DNA of 64,000 bases. Source: Rhodococcus oryzae. GTDB taxonomy: Bacteria; Actinomycetota; Actinomycetes; Mycobacteriales; Mycobacteriaceae. The stretch is from contig NZ_SUMD01000006.1 in assembly GCF_005049235.1 (NCBI RefSeq), forward strand, positions 1-64,000. The letters are read 5' to 3'. Shown piece after piece: positions 24,378-33,403 of this stretch (position 1 is the stretch's first letter; the number at the start of each line of letters is the position of its first letter). The notes under the pieces are model-generated. The model worked only from the letters and a program-made list of their open reading frames with translations. It did not search any database and was not told the origin of the DNA. The position numbers were made by a program, and so were the translations under genes.

Positions 24378-25646
24378 GTGTCTGGAATCAAAACCGACCC
24401 GGACGGTCCCATCGAGATCGGCGGTCGGTCGCTGGCGGACCAGCTGGCCCAGCGGACGCACGCGCTGGTCGCCGAGACGGTGCACGCGGTGCGGACCGAG
24501 GTGCCCTTCTATCGGTCGCTGCCCGAGGAAGCCATCCGCATCGACGTCACCGCCATCGTGCGCCGGAATCTGGAACTGTTCATCGCGATGCTGAGGACCG
24601 CGGGTGAGCCGACCCAGGGGGAGGTGGCGGAGCTGCGTGAATCCGCCGGCCGCCGGGCGGAGGAGCTGGTACCCCTCGCCGAGGTCCTGCACGCGTACCA
24701 CCTCGGGATCAAGCACTGGTGGGCGGCGATCTCGGAGCTGGCCACCGACGGGGACGGCCCGGCCCTGGCCCGGGCAGGGCGGCAGCTACACACCTACCTG
24801 CTGGCCGCTACGTCCGCGGTGGTGGCCGGATACGGGTCGGACCATGCTCATGCGGGGGAGGACGACGCCGCCCGGCGCGCCCTGCTGATGGCGTTGTCCG
24901 CGGGAACCGACCCGGCCGGGACCGCGGATCGGGTCGGTCTGACGCTCGCCCGGCTCTACTGGATCGTCGCGATCCACGTCGATCCGCACCCCGACGAATC
25001 CGCGGCGGAGGTGGACACCGCGGTGGCCGAGCGGCGCAAGGTGCGGCGGCTGCAGCGGGAACTCGACAGTGTCGGCCGGGACAAGGCGCTGTGCGCGGTG
25101 ACCGGCAGCGGCGGGACGGCGCTGATCCCGATCGTCGATTCCGAACCCGCCGAGGACAACTGGGAGGACAGCGCCCAGTATGCGCAGCTGCGGCGCAATC
25201 TGCTCGATCTCGAACGGGCGATCGGCGCCCCGGTCGTCGTCGCGGTGTCCGCCGCGGCGCCGTCCCGGGTGCCCGGCGCGTTGGAGGAGGCCCGCGAGGT
25301 GCTCGAGGTGGCGCGCTGTCACGGGCACCGGAGCGGGCTCTTCCGGCTGCGGGACGTCCCGGTCGAGTATCAGCTGACCAGGCCGAGCGCAGCGCACGCG
25401 GTGCTGGCGAATCTGTTGTCCCCGTTGGATACCCATGAGCCGATCCTGCGTACCCTCGAGGCCTTCGTGGACGCGGGCTACGACCGTGGGGCCGCGGCCG
25501 TTGCCCTGCACGTCCATCCGAACACGGTGCTCTACCGGCTTCGCAAGCTCGCGACGCTGACTGGGCTGGACGTGTCGTCGCCGCGGGATCTGGTCCGCGT
25601 CACCGCGGCGCTCGCGGCGAGGCGCTCGCGCTCTGTACGGACCTGA
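24378..25646 (+). CDS. PucR/CdaR-family transcriptional regulator
   Basis: 422 residues from GTG with CGGAGG six bases upstream. The N-terminal half resembles the RsbRD-like sensor region of actinobacterial PucR proteins (LAEVLHAYHLGIKHWW). The C-terminal PucR helix-turn-helix is clear: AAVALHVHPNTVLYRLRKLA and TGLDVSSPRDLVRVTAAL. It is divergent from the SGNH hydrolase with 132 bases between starts and may regulate it. Confidence 0.85.
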   Translation: MSGIKTDPDGPIEIGGRSLADQLAQRTHALVAETVHAVRTEVPFYRSLPEEAIRIDVTAIVRRNLELFIAMLRTAGEPTQGEVAELRESAGRRAEELVPLAEVLHAYHLGIKHWWAAISELATDGDGPALARAGRQLHTYLLAATSAVVAGYGSDHAHAGEDDAARRALLMALSAGTDPAGTADRVGLTLARLYWIVAIHVDPHPDESAAEVDTAVAERRKVRRLQRELDSVGRDKALCAVTGSGGTALIPIVDSEPAEDNWEDSAQYAQLRRNLLDLERAIGAPVVVAVSAAAPSRVPGALEEAREVLEVARCHGHRSGLFRLRDVPVEYQLTRPSAAHAVLANLLSPLDTHEPILRTLEAFVDAGYDRGAAAVALHVHPNTVLYRLRKLATLTGLDVSSPRDLVRVTAALAARRSRSVRT

Positions 25647-25705
25647 ACGGCAGTCGTTGTCGCATTCGGCGGCGCGACCGGCCGTCGGTGCGTTTGTATG
25701 TCGGC

Positions 25706-26134
25706 ATGGACCTGCAGACGATCTCCGACCGCATCGAGATACAGGATCTGTTCACCCGCTATGCGCACGCGGTGGACAGCAAGGACTGGGATCTCTATCG
25801 CACCGTGTTCACCCCGGACGCGCACATCGACTACTCCACCGCGGGCGGGCCGGTCGGTGACGTGGAGTTCGTCGTGGCGCAGCTGGCGACGATGCTCGAC
25901 CTGTTCGCGCAGACGCAGCATTTCGTCTCGAACATCGACGTGGAACTCGACGGTGACCGGGCCCGGGTCCGGGCCATGTTCTTCAATCCGATGATCGTCA
26001 AGAAGGACAGGCAGTTCTTCTGCGGCGGCTGGTACAACCACGAGCTCGTTCGCACGCCCGAGGGCTGGCGCAGCCGCAGCCTGGTCGAGGAGTCGGCGTG
26101 GTTCGACGGTGTGGCGGAGGCGTTCGCGGACTGA
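25706..26134 (+). CDS. SnoaL/NTF2-like fold protein
   Basis: 142 residues. It begins MDLQTISDRIEIQDLFTRYA, the usual helical start of SnoaL-like proteins, and continues with WDLYRTVFTPDAHIDYSTAGG, HFVSNIDVELDGDRARVRAMF and a final RSRSLVEESAWFDG strand. The Asp/His pair (DAHIDY) occupies the position of the catalytic pocket in some members. Such proteins act as isomerases, cyclases or dehydratases on polyketides and steroids, or simply bind ligands. No ligand can be named. Confidence 0.8.
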   Translation: MDLQTISDRIEIQDLFTRYAHAVDSKDWDLYRTVFTPDAHIDYSTAGGPVGDVEFVVAQLATMLDLFAQTQHFVSNIDVELDGDRARVRAMFFNPMIVKKDRQFFCGGWYNHELVRTPEGWRSRSLVEESAWFDGVAEAFAD

Positions 26135-26162
26135 CCGCGGCGTCGCGGGGTTAGCGTTGATC

Positions 26163-26522
26163 ATGCGCATCGACATCGACCCACACTCGTCCACGGCGCC
26201 GTACGAGCAGCTGCGGCTGCAGATCCTCGATCGCGTCCGGCGCGGCGAGCTGATCGCGGGCACCAAGCTGCCGACGGTGCGGGCCCTCGCCGAGGAACTG
26301 GGGCTGGCCGCGAACACCGTGGCCCGGGCGTACCGAGAGCTCGAACAGCTCGGGGCGATCGAGACGAGGGGGCGGCTGGGGTCCTTCGTGGCCGCGGTCG
26401 GAGACGCCTCGATGGCCGCCGCGCAGCGCGCCGCCACCGACTACGTCGCCACCGTCCGCGGACTCGGCCTCGGCGACGAGACCGCCGAGCGGTTGTTCAA
26501 GGCGGCGCTGCGGGGAGCCTGA
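26163..26522 (+). CDS. Short GntR-family regulator (YtrA subfamily)
   Basis: 119 residues. The N-terminus MRIDIDPHSSTAPYEQLRLQ leads into the GntR winged helix-turn-helix (LPTVRALAEELGLAANTVARA). The remaining 45 residues are a short dimerisation tail, as in YtrA-type regulators that usually control ABC transporters. No transporter is adjacent, so the target may be itself or the DoxX gene downstream. Confidence 0.88.
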   Translation: MRIDIDPHSSTAPYEQLRLQILDRVRRGELIAGTKLPTVRALAEELGLAANTVARAYRELEQLGAIETRGRLGSFVAAVGDASMAAAQRAATDYVATVRGLGLGDETAERLFKAALRGA

Positions 26523-26623
26523 GCGGGCCCCGGCAACCGGCGGAATGGTTGACGCTTCAACCATGGTGTGTCAGGGTTGGTGGTGTTCCCGTCCGTCGCG
26601 CCGCAACCGAAAAGGACTCCATC

Positions 26624-27052
26624 ATGAAATCCGCCGCATTCCGCGACCTCGCCATCCTGATCGCCCGGGTCGGCATCGGCGTCATCTTCGTCGCCCACGG
26701 CTGGCAGAAGTTCTTCACCATGGGAATCGACAAGACGCAGGTCGCGTTCGAGGGCATGGGCGCGCCCATGCCGGACCTCTCCGCGATCGTGGCCGCGACC
26801 ATCGAGCTGGTGGGTGGCTTCGCCCTCATCGCGGGGGTCGCCACGCCGATCGCCGGGATCCTGTTGTTCCTCAACATGGTCGGGGCGTTCGCCATCGTGC
26901 ATTACGACAAGGGCATCTTCGTCGGCGAAGGCGGATACGAGCTGGTGCTGTCGCTCGGCGTGGGATCGTTGCTGCTCGCCGCGACCGGCGCCGGACGGTT
27001 CAGCATCGACGGGATCCTCGGCCGCAAATCGTCGGCACGGTCGAAGGCGTAG
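26624..27052 (+). CDS. DoxX-family membrane protein
   Basis: 142 residues, four predicted helices. LAILIARVGIGVIFVAHGWQ and GGFALIAGVATPIAGILLFLNM are typical DoxX. In mycobacteria a DoxX protein works with superoxide dismutase and a sulphurtransferase in a membrane oxidoreductase complex, but neither partner is adjacent here. The start is the ATG preceded by AAAAGGA. Confidence 0.85.
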   Translation: MKSAAFRDLAILIARVGIGVIFVAHGWQKFFTMGIDKTQVAFEGMGAPMPDLSAIVAATIELVGGFALIAGVATPIAGILLFLNMVGAFAIVHYDKGIFVGEGGYELVLSLGVGSLLLAATGAGRFSIDGILGRKSSARSKA

Positions 27053-27135
27053 CGGGACGGAGCCGCTCGGGTAGGTCGCCGTTCCACGCCTGTCGCGCTT
27101 GCTTTTGCCGGAGCGGGCAAGCAACGTAGGAGCAC

Positions 27136-28785
27136 ATGGCGTCGAATTCCGATCTATCCGAGCAGGATTCCGACCGCACCGACGACGAGATCATCGGTCA
27201 TGTCCTGAAGCGCACGACCGGTGTCCGGACCGACCATGTGGTATTCGGGGTCACGGCCGCGATCGTCGCCGCGATCGTGGTCTGGGGCCTGGTCGGTCCG
27301 GACAGCCTCGACTCCGTCACTGGCACCGTGCTCGATTGGCTGGTCACCAACCTGGGCTGGCTGTTCATTCTCGCCGCCACCGGATTCGTGTTGTTCGCCC
27401 TGTGGCTGGCGCTGAGCAAGTACGGCCGGATCCCGCTCGGGAAGGACGGCGAGAAGCCGGAGTTCAACACCGTCAGCTGGATCGCCATGATGTTCAGCGC
27501 GGGAATGGGCATCGGGCTCATGTACTTCGGTGTCGCCGAACCGCTCGCACATTTCGTGAACCCGCCGCCGGGGACCGACGGGGGCGTCGGCACCGCGATG
27601 GCGACCACGATGTTCCACTGGAGCCTGCATCCGTGGTCCACCTACGCGGTGGTGGGCTTGGCGCTCGCCTACGGCACCTACCGACGTGGCCGCAAGCAGC
27701 TCTTCAGCTCCGCGTTCGTCGCGCTGCTCGGGCGCCGCGCGGAGGGTCCGATCGGCAAGGTCATCGACATCCTGGCCATCTTCGCGACCATGTTCGGAAC
27801 CGCCGCGTCCCTCGGGTTGGGCGCGCTGCAGATCGGCTCGGGCTTCGAGGTCGCGGGCTGGTTGGACGAGGCGGGCACGCTGCTGCTGGTCGCCATCGTC
27901 GCCGTGTTGACGCTGGTGTTCGTCGCCTCCGCGGTCTCGGGGGTGGCCAAGGGCATCCAGTGGTTGTCGAACATCAACATGGTGCTGGCGCTGGTCCTCG
28001 CGCTGTTCGTGTTCGTGCTCGGGCCGACGGTGCTGATCCTCAACCTGATCCCCACCGCCCTCGGCGCCTACGCCGCCGAGATCGCGGAGATGTCCGCCCG
28101 TACAGCGGCATCGAGCAATCCGGAGACCGCCGAGTGGCTGTCCTCGTGGACGATCTTCTACTGGGCGTGGTGGATCTCGTGGACCCCGTTCGTCGGCATG
28201 TTCCTGGCCCGCATCAGCCGCGGCCGCACCATCCGTGAGTTCGTGATCGGCGTGATCCTGGTCCCGAGTCTGGTCAGCCTGTTCTGGTTCTCGGTGTTCG
28301 GCGGCGCGGCCATCGGCGAGCAGCGCAGCGGCATCGACCTGGCTGGGCGCGGTAGCTCCGAATCTCAGCTCTTCGGCATGCTGGACAATCTCCCGTTGGC
28401 AGGCATCTCGACCGTCCTGGTGATGCTCCTGGTCTCGATCTTCTTCGTCTCCGGCGCGGACGCCGCGTCGATGGTGATGGGGACACTGTCGCAGCGCGGC
28501 ACCCTCGATCCCAGCCGCTGGGTCGTGATCTTCTGGGGTCTGGCCACCGGCGGGGTCGCGGCGTTGCTGCTGTGGACGGGCGGCGAGGACGCGCTGCACG
28601 GTCTGCAGACGATGACGATCATCGCGGCGGCGCCGTTCGTCCTGGTGATGATCGGCCTGTGCGTCTCGCTCTACCGGGACCTGTGTCACGATCCGATGAT
28701 CCTGGAGGCGAAGCAGGAGCGGCGGCGGACGCCGCGCCCCCGACGCGGGCCCAGTAGGTCGGTCGGTAACGGTTCCTCGGCCTGA
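27136..28785 (+). CDS. BCCT-family transporter (betaine/carnitine/choline type)
   Basis: 549 residues and 12 helices. The family signature YWAWWISWTPFVGMFLARIS and the glycine-rich SAGMGIGLMYFGVAEPL of the substrate helix are present. BCCT proteins import compatible solutes such as glycine betaine using a sodium or proton gradient, usually in osmoprotection. The 45-residue N-terminus is acidic and the C-terminus is short and Arg-rich, consistent with an osmosensing tail. TAGGAG precedes the ATG. Confidence 0.93.
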   Translation: MASNSDLSEQDSDRTDDEIIGHVLKRTTGVRTDHVVFGVTAAIVAAIVVWGLVGPDSLDSVTGTVLDWLVTNLGWLFILAATGFVLFALWLALSKYGRIPLGKDGEKPEFNTVSWIAMMFSAGMGIGLMYFGVAEPLAHFVNPPPGTDGGVGTAMATTMFHWSLHPWSTYAVVGLALAYGTYRRGRKQLFSSAFVALLGRRAEGPIGKVIDILAIFATMFGTAASLGLGALQIGSGFEVAGWLDEAGTLLLVAIVAVLTLVFVASAVSGVAKGIQWLSNINMVLALVLALFVFVLGPTVLILNLIPTALGAYAAEIAEMSARTAASSNPETAEWLSSWTIFYWAWWISWTPFVGMFLARISRGRTIREFVIGVILVPSLVSLFWFSVFGGAAIGEQRSGIDLAGRGSSESQLFGMLDNLPLAGISTVLVMLLVSIFFVSGADAASMVMGTLSQRGTLDPSRWVVIFWGLATGGVAALLLWTGGEDALHGLQTMTIIAAAPFVLVMIGLCVSLYRDLCHDPMILEAKQERRRTPRPRRGPSRSVGNGSSA

Positions 28786-28826
28786 TGGGACGGAAACCCG
28801 TGAGCAGCAAGGGTTTCCGTCCCATC
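28784..28826. terminator. Bidirectional terminator overlapping the BCCT stop codon
   Basis: A perfect 16-bp stem (28784-28799 with 28811-28826) begins within the TGA of the BCCT gene and ends eight bases before the convergent fadD stop at 28834. Confidence 0.88.
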
Positions 28827-28833
28827 GGGGTGC

Positions 28834-30441
28834 TCAGCGGCTCAAGCCGGCCCTGAGTTCGTGCTTGCGGGCCTTGCCGGTCGCCGTCTTGGGCAGCTCG
28901 TCGACGACGATCACTCGCTTGGGCACCTGGAAACCCGCCAGGTGCTGTTTGGCGTGGGCGATCACCTGGGCTTCGAGTTCGCCGGGTGCGACGGTGGCGT
29001 CGGCGGCGACGACCACCGCGCACACCGCCTCGCCCCAGCGTTCGTCCGGCAGACCGACGACGGAGCACTCCTGGACCCCCGGCGCCGCCGAGACGACGCG
29101 CTCGACATCCACGGACGAGACGTTCTCGCCACCGCTCTTGATGATGTCCTTGAGCCGATCGGTGAACCAGACGACCCCGTCCTCGTCGAGATGGCCGACG
29201 TCGCCGCTGTGGAACCAACCGTGCGCGAAGGCCGCCCGATTGGCGTCGGCGTTGTTCCAGTAGCCGCTGCTGACATGCGGTCCCCGGTAGACGATCTCGC
29301 CGCTCTCGCCCGCCGGCAGCAGCGTGCCGTCGTTGTCCATGATCTGCACCTCGACGGTCGGGACCGGCGGGCCCCAGGAGTTCGCCTTGGTGTGGCGGTG
29401 CTCCGGCCACTGCAGCACGGTCGCGGGCACCACCTCGGTCTGACCGGACCCGAGGATCACCGCCGCGTTCGGGAACGCCTCGTCGACCTGATCCAGGAGT
29501 GCGTCGGGCATGGGAGCCATCGCATAGATGCACAGCTTGACCGAGGAGAGGTCCCGCGCCGCGGCGGCCTGCGTGCCCACCAGCGCGCGGTACATGATCG
29601 GCAGGAACATCACGTGGGTCGCCCGGTGCGCCTCGATGGCATCGAGCACCGCGCCCGGGTCGAACGGTCCGGGCAGCACCACCGTGCCGCCGATCATCAG
29701 GGTCGGCAGGACCAGCGTGTTCAGGCCCGTGGTGTGGAACATCGGTAGCACGTTGACCAGGGTTGCGTGCTCGCCACCCCAGGACGCGCCCTGCATCAAC
29801 GCGTTGGTCAGACCCGCAACGAAGACCGCGGTGTGGGTGACCAGAACGCCCTTGGGGCGAGAGGTGGTGCCGGAGGTGTACAGGCACTGCACAACGTCGC
29901 GGTCCTCGACGAGCACCTCGAGTGGACCGGTCGCCTCGCGGAGCGCGAGGTCCTTCCAGTGGCGGGTCGGCACCCCGCCGGTCGACTCGGCCGGCTCGGC
30001 ACCGACGAGGATCACGGACTTCACCTCGGTCAGCCCGGGCAGGATCTTCTCGAGCAGCGGGGCGAAGACGGCATCGGCGACGACGGTGGTGGTGCCGGAG
30101 TCGTTCAGGATCCACGCGATGTCCTCGGGCGCGAGCACGACGTTCACCGGCATCGCCACCAGGCCCGCCTTGGCGCAGGCGAAGTAGGTCGCGACGAACT
30201 GCCACGAATTGCCCATCAGCATCGCGACCGGCTGCTGGTGGGACAGGCCCGACTCGAGGAACGAGCGTCCGACAGCTTCCGCGGCGGCGTCGAGTTCGCG
30301 GTAGGTGACCGAACGGCCGCGGTCCGCGATTGCGGTGCGGGAGCCAAACATTCGGGCCGACCGGGTGAGGGCGTCGCCCAGCGAGGTGCGGGTGGCCAGA
30401 TTGACCTCGAGCGCGGTCAGACCGGACAGATCGGGTTGCAT
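28834..30441 (-). CDS. AMP-binding acyl-CoA synthetase (FadD)
   Basis: 535 residues from the ATG at 30441, which has GGAGG at good spacing; in-frame codons further upstream do not look coding. P-loop YTSGTTSRPKGV, the A5 motif GSGQTEVVPAT, A7 SGDVGHLDEDG and the C-terminal SGGENVSSVDVE, with the catalytic lysine in LPKTATGKARKHEL. It activates a carboxylic acid to its CoA ester. Chain type cannot be assigned. A perfect 20-bp palindrome lies about 120 bases upstream. Confidence 0.92.
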   Translation of the reverse strand: MQPDLSGLTALEVNLATRTSLGDALTRSARMFGSRTAIADRGRSVTYRELDAAAEAVGRSFLESGLSHQQPVAMLMGNSWQFVATYFACAKAGLVAMPVNVVLAPEDIAWILNDSGTTTVVADAVFAPLLEKILPGLTEVKSVILVGAEPAESTGGVPTRHWKDLALREATGPLEVLVEDRDVVQCLYTSGTTSRPKGVLVTHTAVFVAGLTNALMQGASWGGEHATLVNVLPMFHTTGLNTLVLPTLMIGGTVVLPGPFDPGAVLDAIEAHRATHVMFLPIMYRALVGTQAAAARDLSSVKLCIYAMAPMPDALLDQVDEAFPNAAVILGSGQTEVVPATVLQWPEHRHTKANSWGPPVPTVEVQIMDNDGTLLPAGESGEIVYRGPHVSSGYWNNADANRAAFAHGWFHSGDVGHLDEDGVVWFTDRLKDIIKSGGENVSSVDVERVVSAAPGVQECSVVGLPDERWGEAVCAVVVAADATVAPGELEAQVIAHAKQHLAGFQVPKRVIVVDELPKTATGKARKHELRAGLSR

Positions 30442-30560
30442 ACGTGGCCTCCACTGGACGTCGAAAGGACGCGCCACCCGAACGGCTGGGCGCCCACGAG
30501 GTTGGTGACTGGGGTCACATCGGGCCCCTTGGGAGGCGACTGTAGGCGCGAACGAAAAAA

Positions 30561-30580
30561 CAATCAAGCATGCTTGATTG
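30561..30580. promoter_or_regulatory. Perfect 20-bp palindrome upstream of fadD
   Basis: CAATCAAGCA followed immediately by its exact reverse complement forms a 20-bp dyad, much more AT-rich than its surroundings. It lies between the end of pmt (30611) and the start of fadD (30441), both leftward. The shape fits a TetR-family operator of a fatty-acid or isoprenoid degradation regulon. The spacing of its CAAG...CTTG core (four bases) does not match the KstR2 site (two bases). Confidence 0.6.
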
Positions 30581-30610
30581 AATTGGCGCGGGGCGGCCCG
30601 AAGTCCGGGG

Positions 30611-32167
30611 TCAGCGCCAGCTCGGCAGCCACAGCTGCTGCTGCCAGGCCTCCGGCGTGATCGGGATCGCGGTGAGGATCGGCCAGAGCCAGATGAAGTT
30701 CGCGATCACGAGGCCGAGGTAGAGGCAGACCGCGAGCAGGCCGGTGCCACGTCGTTCCGCGGAGGCTCGGGCCCGGCCGATGATCTCGCCGAGCGCCAGC
30801 GCCAGGCCCATCACGAGGAACGGGGCAAGGGCGACGGCGTAGAAGAAGTACATCTGCCGGTCCATGGTGACGAACCACGGCAGCAGTCCGGCGCCGTAGC
30901 CGGTGAGCACGGCCGCGTAGCGCCAGTCCTTCGACACCACCGTGCGCCACAGCGCCCAACCGAGCATCGGCAGCGCCAGCCACCAGATTGCCGGGGTGCC
31001 GATCAGCATCACCGCCTTGACGCAGCTCGATGCCCCGCACCCGGAGATCTGCTCGCCGTCGGCGAAGTAGTACAGCATCGGGCGGAGCCCCATCGGCCAC
31101 GACCACGGCTTCGACTCCCACGGGTGATGGTTGCCCGCGGAATTGGTGAGCCCGGAATGGAATTCGAGCACGTTTCCGCTGTAGTACCAGAGCGAACGCA
31201 GCGCGTCCGGGACGAACCCGAAGTGCCCGCCGATGCCCACCTTGGTGCCGACGGCATTCCGGTCGACGCCGGTCTCCGAGGCGAACCACGACCAGTAGCT
31301 CGCCAGGTACACCAGCAGCGGGATCACCACCAGCGCGTAGAGCGCGGGCCCCACGTCGCGCAGCCCGGCGCCGATCCACGGTCGGCGGACGCCGTAGGCG
31401 CGCCGGGCGGCAACGTCGAACGCGACGCTCAGGAGACCGAAGAAGACGATGAAGTACACGCCCGACCATTTGGTGCCGCACGCCAGCCCGAGCAGCACGC
31501 CCGCGCCGAATCGCCACCAGCGCACGCCGAGGCGCGGACCGTAGGGGGAGTCGTGGATCCGGCCCTCGACCCACACCAGGGCCATCCGTTCGCGTACCTG
31601 GTCCCGGTCGACCACGAGGCAACCGAACGCCGCGACCACGAACACGGCCATGAAGATGTCCAGCATCCCGATCCGCGAGGACACGAACGTGACGCCGTCG
31701 GCGATGATCAGCAGCCCGGCGATCGCCCCGACGAGGGTGGAGCGGGCCATTCGGCGGACGATCCGCACCACGAGCAGCACCAGGATGGTGCCCGCGACCG
31801 CGGACGCGAACCGCCAGCCCCAGCCGTTGTAGCCGAAGATCGCCTCGCCGACGGCGATCAACTGCTTGCCGATCGGCGGGTGCACCACGAGGCCGTAGCC
31901 GGGGTTGTCCTCGAGCCAGCCGCCGGTGAGCACCTGCCAGCCCTGGGGCGCATAGTGCTTCTCGTCGAACACCGGGGTGCCCGCGTCGGTGGGGTAGCCG
32001 AGCATGACGAAGCGGGTGATCGCCGCAAGAGTGGTGAGGAAGATGGTGACCGCCCAGCCGCGCATCCGGTCGGTGGGGCCGGGATCGAGGGCGGGCGCCG
32101 TCGGCGCCGGGCTGACGATCAAGGTGTCGACTGCGGGCGTCGCGCGCTCGTCGGTCAACTGGGTCAC
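30611..32167 (-). CDS. pmt: Dolichyl-phosphate-mannose-type protein O-mannosyltransferase
   Basis: 518 residues, polytopic with about 10-11 helices. The first external loop contains PVFDEKHYAPQGW, with the catalytic Asp-Glu pair typical of PMT/GT39, followed by VVHPPIGKQLIAVGE. The enzyme transfers mannose from polyprenyl-phosphomannose to Thr/Ser residues of proteins emerging from Sec. It is the orthologue of Rv1002c and is divergent from rsmI with 24 bases between starts, the same pairing as in mycobacteria. Confidence 0.93.
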   Translation of the reverse strand: MTQLTDERATPAVDTLIVSPAPTAPALDPGPTDRMRGWAVTIFLTTLAAITRFVMLGYPTDAGTPVFDEKHYAPQGWQVLTGGWLEDNPGYGLVVHPPIGKQLIAVGEAIFGYNGWGWRFASAVAGTILVLLVVRIVRRMARSTLVGAIAGLLIIADGVTFVSSRIGMLDIFMAVFVVAAFGCLVVDRDQVRERMALVWVEGRIHDSPYGPRLGVRWWRFGAGVLLGLACGTKWSGVYFIVFFGLLSVAFDVAARRAYGVRRPWIGAGLRDVGPALYALVVIPLLVYLASYWSWFASETGVDRNAVGTKVGIGGHFGFVPDALRSLWYYSGNVLEFHSGLTNSAGNHHPWESKPWSWPMGLRPMLYYFADGEQISGCGASSCVKAVMLIGTPAIWWLALPMLGWALWRTVVSKDWRYAAVLTGYGAGLLPWFVTMDRQMYFFYAVALAPFLVMGLALALGEIIGRARASAERRGTGLLAVCLYLGLVIANFIWLWPILTAIPITPEAWQQQLWLPSWR

Positions 32168-32191
32168 GTGCTCGATCGTAGGCTGTGGGAC

Positions 32192-33022
32192 ATGAACGGT
32201 CGTCTTGTCCTAGCCGCGACACCGATGGGTGAGGTCCGTGACGCCTCCGAACGCCTCAAGGAGGCCCTCGCCACCGCGGACGTCGTCGCGGCGGAGGACA
32301 CCCGCCGCACCAAGCATCTGGCGTCCGCGCTCGGGGTGGTGATCACCGGCAAGGTGGTCAGTTTCTACGACCAGGTGGAGACGACCCGGCTGCCGGCGTT
32401 GGTCGCCGATGTCTCCGAGGGCAAGACGGTGCTGCTGGTGACCGACGCGGGGATGCCATCGGTCAGCGATCCCGGCTACCGATTGGTGGCGGCGTGTGTC
32501 GAGAAGGACCTGCCGGTGACCTGCCTGCCGGGTCCGTCGGCCGTGACGACCGCTCTTGCGCTGTCCGGGCTGCCGGTCGAGCGCTTCTGCTTCGACGGGT
32601 TCCCGCCGCGCAAGCAGGGGCAGCGCCGAACCTGGCTGGAGTCGCTTCGCACCGAGCAGCGGGCGTGCGTGTTCTTCGAGGCGCCGCACCGGCTGGCCGC
32701 GTGCCTCGCCGACGCGGTCGAGGTGCTCGGCGGGGACCGTCGCGCGGCGGTGTGCCGGGAGCTGACCAAGACCTACGAAGAGGTGCGCCGCGGCACCCTG
32801 GCCGAACTGGCCGAGTGGGCGATCGAGGGGGCACGCGGGGAGATCACCGTCGTGCTTGAGGCCGCGCGACTGGTCGCCGCGGAACCCGAGGATCTGGTCG
32901 GGGAGGTGGAGCGGCTCGTGGAGGGCGGGGCGCGGCTCAAGGACGCGTGCGCGATGGTCGCGACCGCCGGGGTGTCCAAGCGTGAGGTCTACGAGGCGGT
33001 GCTGGCGGCCCGACAGGACTGA
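32192..33022 (+). CDS. rsmI: 16S rRNA (cytidine1402-2'-O)-methyltransferase RsmI
   Basis: 276 residues from the ATG at 32192. A tetrapyrrole-methylase fold: RLVLAATPMGEVRDASERL, AAEDTRRTKHLASALG, VTDAGMPSVSDPGYRLV and CLPGPSAVTTALALSGLP are the four landmark blocks. The later FEAPHRL and CRELTKTYEEV complete the RsmI pattern. It methylates the ribose of C1402 in the decoding centre. The start is set by loss of coding character upstream and by homology. Confidence 0.95.
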   Translation: MNGRLVLAATPMGEVRDASERLKEALATADVVAAEDTRRTKHLASALGVVITGKVVSFYDQVETTRLPALVADVSEGKTVLLVTDAGMPSVSDPGYRLVAACVEKDLPVTCLPGPSAVTTALALSGLPVERFCFDGFPPRKQGQRRTWLESLRTEQRACVFFEAPHRLAACLADAVEVLGGDRRAAVCRELTKTYEEVRRGTLAELAEWAIEGARGEITVVLEAARLVAAEPEDLVGEVERLVEGGARLKDACAMVATAGVSKREVYEAVLAARQD

Positions 33023-33045
33023 GCGGGTCCGGCAGCGCCGGAGCG

Positions 33046-33159
33046 TCAGTTGGGCGGCGCGCCCATCAACATGATGAGGCCGACCGCGGCGGCGAGGACG
33101 AGTGCTGCGGCGAGAGTAGGTGGAACCGTGGACGCGATCTTGGCGGCGATTCTGCTCAT
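33046..33159 (-). CDS. 37-residue single-pass membrane peptide
   Basis: MSRIAAKIASTVPPTLAAAL then VLAAAVGLIMLMGAPPN: a short basic N-terminus and one hydrophobic helix of about 20 residues. GGAG lies seven bases before the ATG, which supports translation. A perfect 15-bp hairpin with a 21-base loop (33191-33241) precedes it, so its leader RNA may be structured. It is convergent with rsmI and divergent from the large STAND protein gene. No family recognised. Confidence 0.5.
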   Translation of the reverse strand: MSRIAAKIASTVPPTLAAALVLAAAVGLIMLMGAPPN

Positions 33160-33190
33160 GGTCACTCCGTCGTGTGTGGTCGGCCACGTG

Positions 33191-33241
33191 CACACCGGCG
33201 GGAACAACCCCCCCTCGGGCTGAACAGTTCCCGCCGGTGTG
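33191..33241. other. Long hairpin in the leader of the small membrane peptide
   Basis: A perfect 15-bp GC-rich stem (33191-33205 with 33227-33241) encloses 21 bases that include a run of C. It lies 32 bases upstream of the leftward ATG at 33159 and 163 bases upstream of the rightward STAND gene. There is no gene end here for it to terminate, which makes a leader or regulatory role more likely than a terminator. Confidence 0.6.
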
Positions 33242-33403
33242 GCGCGGTGATGCAGGGCCCCCCGTGCGTCGAGATCAACTCTGGCCGGTGGCTGGGACCC
33301 AACCAAACCTCCCGTCCCGGTATCCGGGTATCGTCCCAGTTCGCAGTGGGTGAGGAACTTTTCCGCAGCGGAATTTCCACGGCAGGAACTGGGGTGATCG
33401 ACG

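Noticed and set aside
30561-30580. KstR2 operator
   Set aside because: The CAAG and CTTG halves are four bases apart here, while the KstR2 site has two.
28619-32222. Long minus-strand frames overlapping fadD and pmt
   Set aside because: Arg-rich translations without domains; the overlapping genes have clear family motifs.
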